Counted from the stretch's first letter, positions 6,450 to 13,577 are shown. The stretch: 13,577 nucleotides of DNA from Candidatus Omnitrophota bacterium (GCA_028717055.1 JAQUOO010000022.1:1-13577); one strand, 5' to 3'. Translations and numbers: made by a program. Notes: a model not told the origin generated them from the letters alone.

Positions 6450-7691
6450 ATGACTAAGAAGATTCATAGCATGCTTAAATGGTTTTATCCCGGCATAGGG
6501 CTTAAGCGTTGGATTGGTTTAAGTTTTTTCGGAGTTTTGTTATTGATTTTTGCCGCCAGCCATCTGCGCGCCGAAGAATTTTTGGGTATCCAGATTTTGG
6601 ATTCGGTAATTCTATTCTCCGGAATTATAATTTTGATCCTTGGCATAAAGCGCCTTATGCGTTCTTTCATTGCTGCATTCGTGCCTTCTTCCAGAGGCAT
6701 TGAGCTTTTTGATATAATTTATCAAAATAAGCAGCTTTCGCGCGGCCCTAAAATGGTAGTTATCGGAGGCGGGACAGGCCTTTCAGTCCTCTTGAGCGGC
6801 TTAAAGCAATTTACTACTAATCTGTCGGCAATAGTTACCGTCGCCGATGACGGAGGATCAAGCGGGAGGATCAGGGAGGAATTCGATATGCTTCCTCCCG
6901 GGGATATTCGTAACTGCCTCGTAGCCTTAGCCGATGCCCCGGTATTGATGCGGGATTTATTCCAATTCCGTTTCGATACCAATTCTGCGTTATCGGGTCA
7001 TAGTTTCGGGAATCTTTTTATAACGGTAATGACGCAGTTAACCGGCGACTTTGAGAAAGCTATTAAAGAAACTAGCAAGGTTTTGGCTCTTAGGGGCCAA
7101 GTTATCCCGTCAACTTTGAACAAAGTGGTTTTAGTCGCCGAGCATAAAGACGGTTCAACTACGGTAGGCGAAAACAAGATCCCTAAAACCCATCGTTCGA
7201 TAAATAAAGTTTACCTGAATCCGGAGCAATCGCAAGCTACGCCTGATGCAATCAAGGCGATAGAAGAAGCCCAGATAATTGTCTTAGGCCCCGGTTCTTT
7301 ATATACAAGTATTATTCCCAATTTGTTAATCCGGGAGATTACCGAAGCTGTCAGTTCTTCGCAGGCTCTTAAAGTTTATGTGTGCAATGCGATGACCCAG
7401 CCGGGAGAGACTGACGGTTTTAGCGCTTCGAAACATGTTGAAGTTTTAGTCGGGCATTCTCATCCGCGCATCATCGATTATTGCGTTGTGAATACGGGCG
7501 AGATACCTCAAAGCATACTCAAGCGTTACGCCCAGCAGGGTTCACTTCCGGTGGCTAACGACAGGAAGAAGGTCGAGGAGATGGGGTACCGGGTTATCGA
7601 AGATGATTTTGGGATTACTGAAGAAAGCGTAATCAGGCATGATCCGGCAAAATTAGCCAAGATTATTTTGGGTTTGATCGAGGAGATATAA
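6450..7691 (+). CDS. yvcK: YvcK/CofD-like protein with an N-terminal membrane anchor
   Basis: A 413-residue member of the YvcK (gluconeogenesis factor, CofD-like Rossmann) family. The catalytic-like core starts near residue 101: VVIGGGTGLSVLLSGL at 103-118, TVADDGGSSGRIREEF around 130-145, PPGDIRNCLVALADAP, HSFGNLF, LGPGSLYTSIIPNL and NAMTQPGETDGF. YvcK binds nucleotide sugars in Bacillus and is linked to growth on gluconeogenic carbon and to envelope synthesis. The Bacillus protein is about 317 residues; the extra 100 residues here include two hydrophobic segments, about 21-38 and 48-66, predicted to anchor the core to the membrane. The start has only a weak AGAG ribosome binding site. It sits between EIIA and HPr genes, suggesting regulation by PTS phosphorylation. 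Confidence 0.93.
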   Translation: MTKKIHSMLKWFYPGIGLKRWIGLSFFGVLLLIFAASHLRAEEFLGIQILDSVILFSGIIILILGIKRLMRSFIAAFVPSSRGIELFDIIYQNKQLSRGPKMVVIGGGTGLSVLLSGLKQFTTNLSAIVTVADDGGSSGRIREEFDMLPPGDIRNCLVALADAPVLMRDLFQFRFDTNSALSGHSFGNLFITVMTQLTGDFEKAIKETSKVLALRGQVIPSTLNKVVLVAEHKDGSTTVGENKIPKTHRSINKVYLNPEQSQATPDAIKAIEEAQIIVLGPGSLYTSIIPNLLIREITEAVSSSQALKVYVCNAMTQPGETDGFSASKHVEVLVGHSHPRIIDYCVVNTGEIPQSILKRYAQQGSLPVANDRKKVEEMGYRVIEDDFGITEESVIRHDPAKLAKIILGLIEEI

Positions 7692-7699
7692 TTTTTTAT

Positions 7700-7969
7700 A
7701 TGCCATTAATTAAAAAACAAGTAATAGTAAAAAATAAATCCGGCTTACACGCGCGTCCGGCAGCTTTATTCGTTCAGGTAGCGAATAAGTTTGAATCCCG
7801 CATAACCGTTAAACGCGATAAAGAAGAAGTTAACGGTAAGTCGATTATGGGGATACTTATGTTGGGCGCGGAAAAGGACAGCGTTATCATTATCGAAGCT
7901 GAAGGAGACGACGCGCAGAAAGCCTTGGAAGAATTAGAAAAAATTATTACCAATGAGGTTGATCGATGA
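7700..7969 (+). CDS. ptsH: Phosphocarrier protein HPr
   Basis: An 89-residue HPr that carries phosphate from EI to EIIA proteins. The phospho-acceptor is H17 in SGLHARPA. It also has S48 in NGKSIMGILMLGA, equivalent to the Ser-46 site used by HPr kinase/phosphorylase, so it could be a two-input switch like Gram-positive HPr; no hprK lies in the window. The ATG at 7700 is eight bases after the yvcK stop codon, and the nearest good ribosome binding site (AGGAG at 7681-7685) lies inside the end of yvcK, suggesting coupled translation. Its TGA overlaps the ATG of ptsI. Confidence 0.95.
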   Translation: MPLIKKQVIVKNKSGLHARPAALFVQVANKFESRITVKRDKEEVNGKSIMGILMLGAEKDSVIIIEAEGDDAQKALEELEKIITNEVDR

Positions 7970-9696
7970 TCCAGATTAAGGGTATAGCCGCAGCCGGAGG
8001 CATTAGTATAGGAGCGGCGTATAAAGTAGGCAAAGAGGAATTTATTGTTCCTAAGGTGATTATCCTTGATGCGGATATACCTGTTCAGATACAGCTTTTT
8101 GAAGAAGCGTTAATCCGCACCCGTCGGGAAATCATTGAGCTGCAGAAGAGAATAAGCTCGGATATGGGGCAGGAAGAAGCCCAGATTTTCGACGCGCACC
8201 TGCTGGTTTTGGAAGACCGGATGCTTATCGAGGAAGTAATTTCCCGGCTTAAAAAAGACAAACTTAATGTCGCTTTTATATTCCAGGAGGTTTTGAAGAA
8301 ATATATTTCCGTTTTTGCCAAGATAGAAGACGAGTATCTCAAGGAGCGCATTGCCGATATAAATGACGTTGGCAAGAGGATCTTGCGCAATCTTTTAGGC
8401 AAAGAAGCCAGGAGTTTAGGAGAGCTTAAAGACAGGGTAATTGTTGTAGCCCATGACCTTTCTCCTTCGGATACAGCGGCGATGCATAGAAAGAATGTCG
8501 CCGGGTTTGTTACCGACATCGGAGGAAAGACTTCGCATACGGCGATTATGGCCAAGTCTTTGGAGATTCCGGCAGTAGTCGGTGTTGAAGAGGCTACTAT
8601 TAAAATCAATCAGGGCGATACGCTGATAGTCGACGGCGTCCTGGGGATTGTAATCATAAATCCGGATGAAGAGACTCTGAATTCCTATCATGCTACGGAA
8701 GCCAGGCTTAAGGGAGTAACCGAGAAGTTCCTTTCAGCCAAGGATCTTCCGGCGCTTACCCTTGATGGGAATAAAATTGAAATAAACGCCAATATAGAAT
8801 TTCCTGAGGAGGTTCCGGCAGTCAAGCTTCACGGCGGCGAAGGCATAGGGCTTTACCGCACGGAGTTCTTTTATATGAACAGAAAAGATTTGCCCACGGA
8901 AGAAGACCATTATCAGGCTTATAAATATGTAGCCGAAGAGATGAGCCCTTATCCGGTAATTATCCGCACTCTTGATTTAGGCGGAGACAAGTTTTTATCG
9001 CAATTCCAGCTTCCGCATGAAATGCATCCGTTTCTAGGCTGGAGGGCAATTCGCTTTTGCTTGGCGCGTCCGGAAATATTCAAATTGCAGCTAAGAGCCA
9101 TACTAAGAGCTTCAGTTTGCGGAAATCTTAAGCTTATGTATCCGATGATTTCGGGTATCGAAGAATTGAGGCAGGCGAATAAGATACTGGAAGAAGCCAA
9201 GGATGAGCTTAGGTCCAAAAGTATTCCTTTTGATGAGGATATTCAGGTTGGCGCGATGATTGAAGTTCCTTCGGCGGCCATGACAGCGGATATACTTGCG
9301 CAAGAAGCGGACTTTTTCAGCATAGGAAGCAATGATTTAATCCAGTATTCTTTGGCGGTTGACCGCGCCAATGAAAAAGTTGCTTACCTTTATGAACCGG
9401 CGCATCCTGCGGTATTAAGGTTAATCAAGAACATCATTGATTCCGCGCATAAGGCCAATATCAATGTCGGCATGTGCGGGGAGATGGCCGGAGAACCCAG
9501 TTTTGCGTTAATACTTTTAGGCCTGGGGCTTGATGAATTCAGTATGCCTCCCCAGGTAATACCTGAACTAAAATATCTGATCCGGTCGATTTCCCTGAAG
9601 CAAGCGCAAAGTATCGCCGAAGAAGCTTTAGGTTTTTCTACCAGCTCCCAGGTTGATGAATTCGCGCAGGCAAAGTTAAAGGAGATCCTGAAGTAA
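7966..9696 (+). CDS. ptsI: PTS enzyme I (phosphoenolpyruvate-protein phosphotransferase)
   Basis: The first enzyme of the phosphorelay; it autophosphorylates with PEP and passes phosphate to HPr. Its 576 residues match the family. The N-terminal swivelling and HPr-binding domains carry the active His H191 in GGKTSHTAIMAKSLEIPAVVG (187-207, written in part here). The C-terminal PEP-binding barrel has GIGLYRTEFFYM (293-304), LDLGGDK (336-342), EVPSAA (433-438), GSNDLIQY (454-461) and GMCGEMAG with C504. The ATGA overlap with ptsH indicates translational coupling. No sugar permease follows; palindrome copy 3 begins a few bases after the stop codon. Confidence 0.96.
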   Translation: MIQIKGIAAAGGISIGAAYKVGKEEFIVPKVIILDADIPVQIQLFEEALIRTRREIIELQKRISSDMGQEEAQIFDAHLLVLEDRMLIEEVISRLKKDKLNVAFIFQEVLKKYISVFAKIEDEYLKERIADINDVGKRILRNLLGKEARSLGELKDRVIVVAHDLSPSDTAAMHRKNVAGFVTDIGGKTSHTAIMAKSLEIPAVVGVEEATIKINQGDTLIVDGVLGIVIINPDEETLNSYHATEARLKGVTEKFLSAKDLPALTLDGNKIEINANIEFPEEVPAVKLHGGEGIGLYRTEFFYMNRKDLPTEEDHYQAYKYVAEEMSPYPVIIRTLDLGGDKFLSQFQLPHEMHPFLGWRAIRFCLARPEIFKLQLRAILRASVCGNLKLMYPMISGIEELRQANKILEEAKDELRSKSIPFDEDIQVGAMIEVPSAAMTADILAQEADFFSIGSNDLIQYSLAVDRANEKVAYLYEPAHPAVLRLIKNIIDSAHKANINVGMCGEMAGEPSFALILLGLGLDEFSMPPQVIPELKYLIRSISLKQAQSIAEEALGFSTSSQVDEFAQAKLKEILK

Positions 9697-9702
9697 AGGC
9701 AA

Positions 9703-9842
9703 AAAGTTTAATTACAAATGACAAAATTCAAAGCCCGAAATAAATCCAAAACTCAAATGAAAAATATCAAAACCTTGGTTTTGATATTTGGATTTTGTCA
9801 TTTAAATTTATTTTGAATTTTGGGCTTTGACCTTTGACATTA
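9703..9842 (+). repeat. Intergenic palindromic repeat, copy 3 (ptsI to nucleotidylyltransferase)
   Basis: It begins within about ten bases of the ptsI stop codon. Its centre is a perfect 13-bp inverted repeat, AAATATCAAAACC (9762-9774) and GGTTTTGATATTT (9777-9789), separated by TT. The outer arms match less well than in copy 2 because the left arm reads AAAGCCCGAAATAAAT. The sequence and orientation agree with the other copies. Confidence 0.85.
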
Positions 9843-9855
9843 ACGGTTTTATCTT
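9827..9855 (+). promoter_or_regulatory. Possible promoter at the right end of palindrome copy 3
   Basis: TTGACC at 9827-9832 (5/6 match to TTGACA) is followed after 17 bp by TATCTT at 9850-9855 (4/6 match to TATAAT). This would drive the nucleotidylyltransferase at 9890 and perhaps metK. The -35 lies inside the repeat arm, but the other copies do not reproduce the pair, so it may be chance in T-rich sequence. Confidence 0.25.
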
Positions 9856-9889
9856 AGTTAAGAGAATTAGTTAAAAAAGAGGGTGGTGG

Positions 9890-10627
9890 ATGAAAGCAAT
9901 AATAATGGCTGCCGGATACGCTACGCGCCTATATCCTTTGACCAAAGAGTATCCTAAGCCCTTGCTTAAAGTTAATGATAAGCCGATAATTGATTATATT
10001 ATCGCCAAGCTGGACGTTATAAAACAGGTCGATGAAATAATTGTAGTAACCAACAGCAAGTTTATCTCCAAATTCCGCTGCTGGAAAAGGGCGACCAGGA
10101 CGAAAAAAAAGCTTACGCTGGTGGATGACTTTACCAAGAGTAACAGCGACAGGCTTGGGGCAATCGGCGATGTAAATTTTGCAATAAATAAAAAGCATAT
10201 TGATGAAGACATTCTGGTTATTGGAGGCGATAATCTGTTTAGTTCAGGGTTAAACGAGTTCTTAAGTTTTGCCGATAAAAACAAACCAGCAGTTAGCATC
10301 GGAATTTTCAAATTGAAAGAATTAAAAGAAGCTTCGCGTTACGGCGTGGTCAAATTGAGCAGAAATAGGCGGGTAGTTGATTTTGAAGAAAAACCAAAGA
10401 AGCCCGAATCAAGATTAGTAGCAATGTGTTTGTATTACATACCTGCCCGGCGTTTAGGCTTGATTAAGGACTATATGAAAATCAGGAATAAGGCCGATGC
10501 TACGGGTAATTATATAGGTTGGTTAAAGGATAGAGTGGATACCTACGGTTTTATTTTTCAAGGGTCCTGGTATGATATCGGGGATTTTAAATATTTAACC
10601 GCGGCAAAAGATAATTTTGCTCAATAG
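9890..10627 (+). CDS. Sugar-phosphate nucleotidylyltransferase (RmlA-like)
   Basis: A 245-residue single-domain nucleotidyltransferase of the glucose-1-phosphate thymidylyl/uridylyltransferase superfamily, which makes NDP-sugars for envelope polysaccharides. The N-terminal motif MAAGYATRLYPLT (6-18), with PKPLLKV at 22-28, matches the GxGTR(L)xPLT...PKP pattern, but the second Gly is Ala (A11). The metal-binding Asp is D114 in GGDN, FEEKP is at 165-169 and the sugar-binding GSWYDIGD at 225-232. It is shorter than RmlA (about 290 residues), and the substrate cannot be assigned. GGGTGG at 9881-9886 precedes the ATG at 9890. It ends 17 bases before metK, so the two are probably cotranscribed despite having no obvious shared pathway. 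Confidence 0.85.
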   Translation: MKAIIMAAGYATRLYPLTKEYPKPLLKVNDKPIIDYIIAKLDVIKQVDEIIVVTNSKFISKFRCWKRATRTKKKLTLVDDFTKSNSDRLGAIGDVNFAINKKHIDEDILVIGGDNLFSSGLNEFLSFADKNKPAVSIGIFKLKELKEASRYGVVKLSRNRRVVDFEEKPKKPESRLVAMCLYYIPARRLGLIKDYMKIRNKADATGNYIGWLKDRVDTYGFIFQGSWYDIGDFKYLTAAKDNFAQ

Positions 10628-10644
10628 TACATAAAGGGGGAACA

Positions 10645-11817
10645 ATGACAGCAGGTCGTAAGCACTATTTTACTTCTGAGTCGGTAGGTGAAGGGCATCC
10701 GGATAAAGTTTGTGATCAGATATCAGATGGCGTATTGGACGAAGTCTTAAAACAGGATCCTTACGGTAGAGTAGCTTGTGAAACCTTTGTAACTATGGGC
10801 CTTTTAATCGTAGGCGGAGAAATTACCACTACCGCTTATGTCGATATACAGAAATTAGCCCGCGGCATTATCAAGGAAATCGGTTATACCAATCCCAAGT
10901 ACGGGTTTGATTATCATACTTGCGCGATTATCAATACGATTAACAGCCAGTCTCCGGATATCGCTCAAGGCGTAAATACCGGTGGCGCAGGGGACCAGGG
11001 GTTTATGGTTGGCTTTGCCTGCCGGGAGACCGAAGAGCTTATGCCGCTGCCGATAATGCTTTCGCAGAAGTTGGTGAAAAAGATGGCGGATGTAAGAAGA
11101 AAAGGGATATTGAAGTATTTAGGCCCCGACTGTAAGTCCCAGGTTTCCGTGGAGTATCACGATGGAAAACCCAGGAGGGTGGATTCGGTTGTCCTGGCTT
11201 GCCAGCACACGGAAGAAATACTGGATTCCAGCAAGGAAAAGATTACCAGGGCTGCGCGTCAGGAATTTATCGATGTAATCGCCAAACCTATTTTGAAAGA
11301 ATATATAGATAAAGATACAAAATATTTTGTCAATGAGACCGGAAAATTTGTCATCGGGGGGCCGCAATCCGATACCGGTATGACCGGAAGAAAAATCGTC
11401 GTGGATACTTACGGCGGAGCAGCTGCTCCGGGCGGCGGCGCCTTCTCGGGAAAAGACCCGACCAAGGTTGACCGTTCCGCAGCTTATATGGCCCGTTACA
11501 TCGCTAAAAATATCGTGGCCGCAGGATTAGCCGACAAATGCCTGATTCATCTCGCTTATGTTATCGGCAGGGCTGATCCTTTGGCAATTATGGTGGATAC
11601 TTCCGGCACAGGAAAACTCAGCGAGACGCAATTTATTAAATTAATCCGCGATAATTTCGAACTTACTCCGCAAGGGATGATTAAATCGCTGGATTTATTG
11701 CGTCCTATATACAGGAAGACTGCTTGCTACGGGCACTTTGGCAGGACAGAGCCGGAATTCAGCTGGGAATCGACGGATAAAGCAGCGGTGTTGAAGAAGC
11801 AAGCGGCAAAATTATAA
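10645..11817 (+). CDS. metK: S-adenosylmethionine synthetase
   Basis: It makes SAM from methionine and ATP. The 390 residues match the usual length. Key motifs are GEGHPDK at 15-21 with catalytic H18, GAGDQG at 114-119 and the P-loop-like GGGAFSGKDPTKVDRS at 263-278. GGGGG just before the ATG (about 10635-10640) is a strong ribosome binding site. The gap to the upstream gene is 17 bases, leaving no room for a SAM riboswitch there. Palindrome copy 4 separates it from ahcY; together the pair covers SAM synthesis and removal of the SAH by-product. Confidence 0.97.
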   Translation: MTAGRKHYFTSESVGEGHPDKVCDQISDGVLDEVLKQDPYGRVACETFVTMGLLIVGGEITTTAYVDIQKLARGIIKEIGYTNPKYGFDYHTCAIINTINSQSPDIAQGVNTGGAGDQGFMVGFACRETEELMPLPIMLSQKLVKKMADVRRKGILKYLGPDCKSQVSVEYHDGKPRRVDSVVLACQHTEEILDSSKEKITRAARQEFIDVIAKPILKEYIDKDTKYFVNETGKFVIGGPQSDTGMTGRKIVVDTYGGAAAPGGGAFSGKDPTKVDRSAAYMARYIAKNIVAAGLADKCLIHLAYVIGRADPLAIMVDTSGTGKLSETQFIKLIRDNFELTPQGMIKSLDLLRPIYRKTACYGHFGRTEPEFSWESTDKAAVLKKQAAKL

Positions 11818-11822
11818 AGCCA

Positions 11823-11962
11823 AAAGTGTAATGACAAATGACAAAATTCAAAATCCAAAATAAATCCAAAGTCCAAATGCCAAATAGCAAAACAAAAGCT
11901 TTGTCATTTGGAATTTGTCATCTGAATTTATTTTGAATTTTGAGTTTTGTTATTTGATATTA
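11823..11962 (+). repeat. Intergenic palindromic repeat, copy 4 (metK-ahcY)
   Basis: The outer arms 11841-11865 and 11926-11950 are complementary at 23 of 25 positions; one of the two exceptions would be a G-U pair in RNA. The unit begins about five bases after the metK TAA and ends at the AGGAG of ahcY, so it occupies the entire intergenic region. CAAAAGCTTTG lies at the centre. Orientation is the same as in copies 1-3. Confidence 0.88.
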
Positions 11963-11977
11963 AAAATAGGAGAATAA

Positions 11978-13234
11978 ATGAAGTATGATGTTAAGAGTAT
12001 CAATTTGGCTAAAAAGGGGGCATTAAGGATTGAATGGGCGTCTAACAATATGCCTGTTTTAAACCTGATCAAGCAGAGGTTTCTAAAAGAGAAGCCGCTA
12101 AAAGGCTTGAAAATTGCCGCCTGCCTGCATGTGACTACTGAAACTGGCGTTTTGGGCGGAGTCCTAAAAGCCGCAGGAGCGCAAGTCTTTATCTGCGCTT
12201 CTAATCCTCTCTCTACGCAGGATGATGTGGCTGCTTCTTTGGCTAGGGATTCAGGGATATCGGTTTTTGCGATAAAAGGCGAAGACACTAAAACTTATTA
12301 TAGCCATATAAAATCAGTTCTTGCGGCTAAGCCCGATATAACGATGGATGACGGCGCGGATTTAGTTTCTACTATTCATCAGGCGCCAGCTTCTGCGCAC
12401 CCGAATATTATCGGCGGCACCGAAGAGACGACTACCGGGGTAATCCGTTTAAGGGCTTTAGCCCGGGAAGCCAAGTTACGTTATCCGATAATTGCGGTTA
12501 ATGACGCTTTGACCAAGCATATGTTCGATAACCGTTACGGAACAGGCCAATCTACGATAGATGGCATTATTCGGGCGACAAACAAATTGCTGGCCGGAGC
12601 TGATTTTGTGGTTTGCGGCTATGGCTGGTGCGGTAAGGGAGCGGCCATGCGCGCTAGCGGTTTGGGCGCTAAAGTTATCGTTGTGGAAGTGGATCCTTTA
12701 CGGGCGCTGGAAGCAAGCATGGATGGATTCCGGGTTATGCCGATTAAAGAAGCTGTTAAAATAGGCGATTGTTTTGTTACTGTAACCGGAGATATTAATG
12801 TTATAAGAAGAGAGCACTTCCAGTTAATGAAAGACGGCGCCATAGTAAGCAACTCCGGGCACTTTAATGTAGAACTGGATATCGCGGGTTTAGAGAAAAT
12901 CAGTATAAGAAAAAAACAAATTCGGGATTTCGTGGAAGAGTATATTTTGAAGGATGGGCGCAAGATTTACCTGTTGGGAGAAGGCCGGCTTATAAACTTG
13001 GCCGCAGCCGAAGGCCATCCCGCCAGCGTAATGGATATGTCGTTTGCCAACCAGGCTCTCTCTGCTGAATATATGGCTAAGAATTATAAAAAGCTGGAGA
13101 ACCGGGTTTATAAAGTTCCCGATGATATCGACAAAAATATCGCCGCCTTAAAATTAAAATCTTTGGGGATAAAGATAGATACTTTGACTCCGGAACAAAA
13201 GAAATACTTGTCCAGTTGGGAGATAGGCACGTGA
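11978..13234 (+). CDS. ahcY: S-adenosylhomocysteine hydrolase
   Basis: It hydrolyses SAH to adenosine and homocysteine using tightly bound NAD, relieving inhibition of methyltransferases. In the 418-residue protein, catalytic residues equivalent to human H55, D131, E156, K186 and D190 are H51, D125, E150, K180 and D184. The NAD-binding loop is GYGWCGKG at 214-221. It lacks both the internal insert of many bacterial enzymes and the C-terminal KPxxYRY-type tail, ending instead in EQKKYLSSWEIGT, the compact style I associate with archaeal and Thermotoga enzymes. AGGAG at about 11968-11972 supports the ATG at 11978. It probably works with metK upstream. Confidence 0.96.
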   Translation: MKYDVKSINLAKKGALRIEWASNNMPVLNLIKQRFLKEKPLKGLKIAACLHVTTETGVLGGVLKAAGAQVFICASNPLSTQDDVAASLARDSGISVFAIKGEDTKTYYSHIKSVLAAKPDITMDDGADLVSTIHQAPASAHPNIIGGTEETTTGVIRLRALAREAKLRYPIIAVNDALTKHMFDNRYGTGQSTIDGIIRATNKLLAGADFVVCGYGWCGKGAAMRASGLGAKVIVVEVDPLRALEASMDGFRVMPIKEAVKIGDCFVTVTGDINVIRREHFQLMKDGAIVSNSGHFNVELDIAGLEKISIRKKQIRDFVEEYILKDGRKIYLLGEGRLINLAAAEGHPASVMDMSFANQALSAEYMAKNYKKLENRVYKVPDDIDKNIAALKLKSLGIKIDTLTPEQKKYLSSWEIGT

Positions 13235-13238
13235 GAAA

Positions 13239-13276
13239 CAGTATGTAGCAGGTAGTATATAGCCTGCAGGGAGAGA
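13239..13276 (+). repeat. Short repeat of the TATATAGCAG type, copy b
   Basis: CAGTATGTAGCAGGTAG and a following TATATAGCCTGCAGGGAGAG resemble 5528-5562 upstream of tRNA-Leu. Within it, GCAGG (13248-13252) and CCTGC (13263-13267) can form a five-pair hairpin around a ten-base loop. It fills nearly all of the gap between ahcY and pfkA. Confidence 0.4.
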
Positions 13277-13283
13277 AAGAGAG

Positions 13284-13577
13284 ATGGCAATCAAGAAAAT
13301 AGCTGTATTGACTACAGGCGGAGACGCTCCGGGAATGAATCCGGCAATACGCGGTGTAGTCCGGTATGCTCTCTCCAATAAATTGGAGGTAATGGGTGTT
13401 TTTCGCGGCTGGTTCGGCCTGATCAACGAAGAGCTCAAAGTCATGAATCATCGTTCGGTTTCAGGGATAATCAGCCAGGGAGGGACGATCTTAAAGACTG
13501 CCCGTTGCGCGGAATTCTATACCGAAGAAGGCCAGGAACGCGCCTATAATACCATAAAGAAATACGGCATAGACGCC
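13284..13577 (+). CDS. pfkA: 6-phosphofructokinase, N-terminal part (runs off the window)
   Basis: Ninety-eight codons are visible, open at the right edge. The product starts MAIKKIAVLTTGGDAPGMN, with the phosphate-binding GGDAPGMN at 12-19, followed by GGTILKTARC at 66-75, which matches the family GGTxLxTxRC segment that contacts ATP. It would phosphorylate fructose 6-phosphate to the 1,6-bisphosphate, committing carbon to glycolysis. The residue that separates ATP-dependent from pyrophosphate-dependent enzymes, near position 104, is just outside the window, so the phosphate donor is undecided. The ATG at 13284 has only a weak purine-rich GGGAGAG upstream. Its proximity to ahcY (49 bases) suggests a shared transcript. 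Confidence 0.92.
   Translation, partial: MAIKKIAVLTTGGDAPGMNPAIRGVVRYALSNKLEVMGVFRGWFGLINEELKVMNHRSVSGIISQGGTILKTARCAEFYTEEGQERAYNTIKKYGIDA

Noticed and set aside
8085..8609. 174-residue antisense frame within ptsI
   Set aside because: It is a Ser/Ile-rich shadow of the strongly conserved ptsI frame, with no ribosome binding site or recognisable domain.
10628..10644. SAM riboswitch before metK, or SAH riboswitch before ahcY
   Set aside because: The metK gap is only 17 bases, and the ahcY gap is filled by palindrome copy 4 with no G/C-rich riboswitch core.
4721..11962. CRISPR array made from the A-rich repeats
   Set aside because: Copies are kilobases apart, imperfect and palindromic, with genes rather than uniform spacers between them.

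Overview
The window reads as ordinary bacterial chromosome from an uncultivated lineage. Translation uses the standard code, all genes lie on the + strand, and coding sequence is dense except for a set of A/T-rich intergenic repeats. A fibre-type protein with the NVGIGTTSP signature, a compact EF-Ts, a membrane-anchored YvcK inside a PTS cluster and an archaeal/Thermotoga-like AhcY suggest a candidate phylum such as Omnitrophota (OP3). That placement is an inference from remembered gene styles, not a measured phylogeny. An MsbA-type exporter fits a diderm cell.

Layout: (1) 1-422, the 3' end of a fibre-like surface protein. (2) 593-2383, an MsbA-like ABC exporter behind an extended -10 promoter. 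(3) 2481-5443, the classic translation block rpsB-tsf-pyrH-frr, with its own extended -10 promoter and a small leader hairpin; tRNA-Lys(UUU) starts four bases after frr. (4) 5576-5906, tRNA-Leu(UAG) and tRNA-Gly(GCC). (5) 5944-9696, a PTS phosphorelay cluster: EIIA (Ntr/Fru type), YvcK, HPr and EI. No permease (EIIB/EIIC) is present, so a regulatory role is likely. (6) 9890-10627, a sugar-1-phosphate nucleotidylyltransferase just upstream of metK (10645-11817). (7) 11978-13234, ahcY, completing a SAM synthesis/SAH recycling pair. (8) 13284 to the right edge, the start of a 6-phosphofructokinase.

The most striking non-gene signal is a family of four 120-140 bp imperfect palindromes at about 4721-4840, 5681-5813, 9703-9842 and 11823-11962. 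All have the same orientation relative to transcription and all are strictly intergenic. Copies 3 and 4 start almost at the upstream stop codon, and copy 4 ends at the next ribosome binding site. Arms can pair over 18-25 bp, so each transcript would carry a long A-U-rich hairpin. They look like a small non-autonomous repeat (MITE/REP-like) that may also act as a transcript-processing or attenuation element within operons. A second, shorter repeat type precedes tRNA-Leu and pfkA.

The genes are mainly housekeeping: translation, UMP synthesis, methyl cycle and glycolysis entry. The most informative accessory point is the fusion of PTS phosphorelay genes with yvcK, which points to control of carbon flux or envelope synthesis by phosphorylation state.
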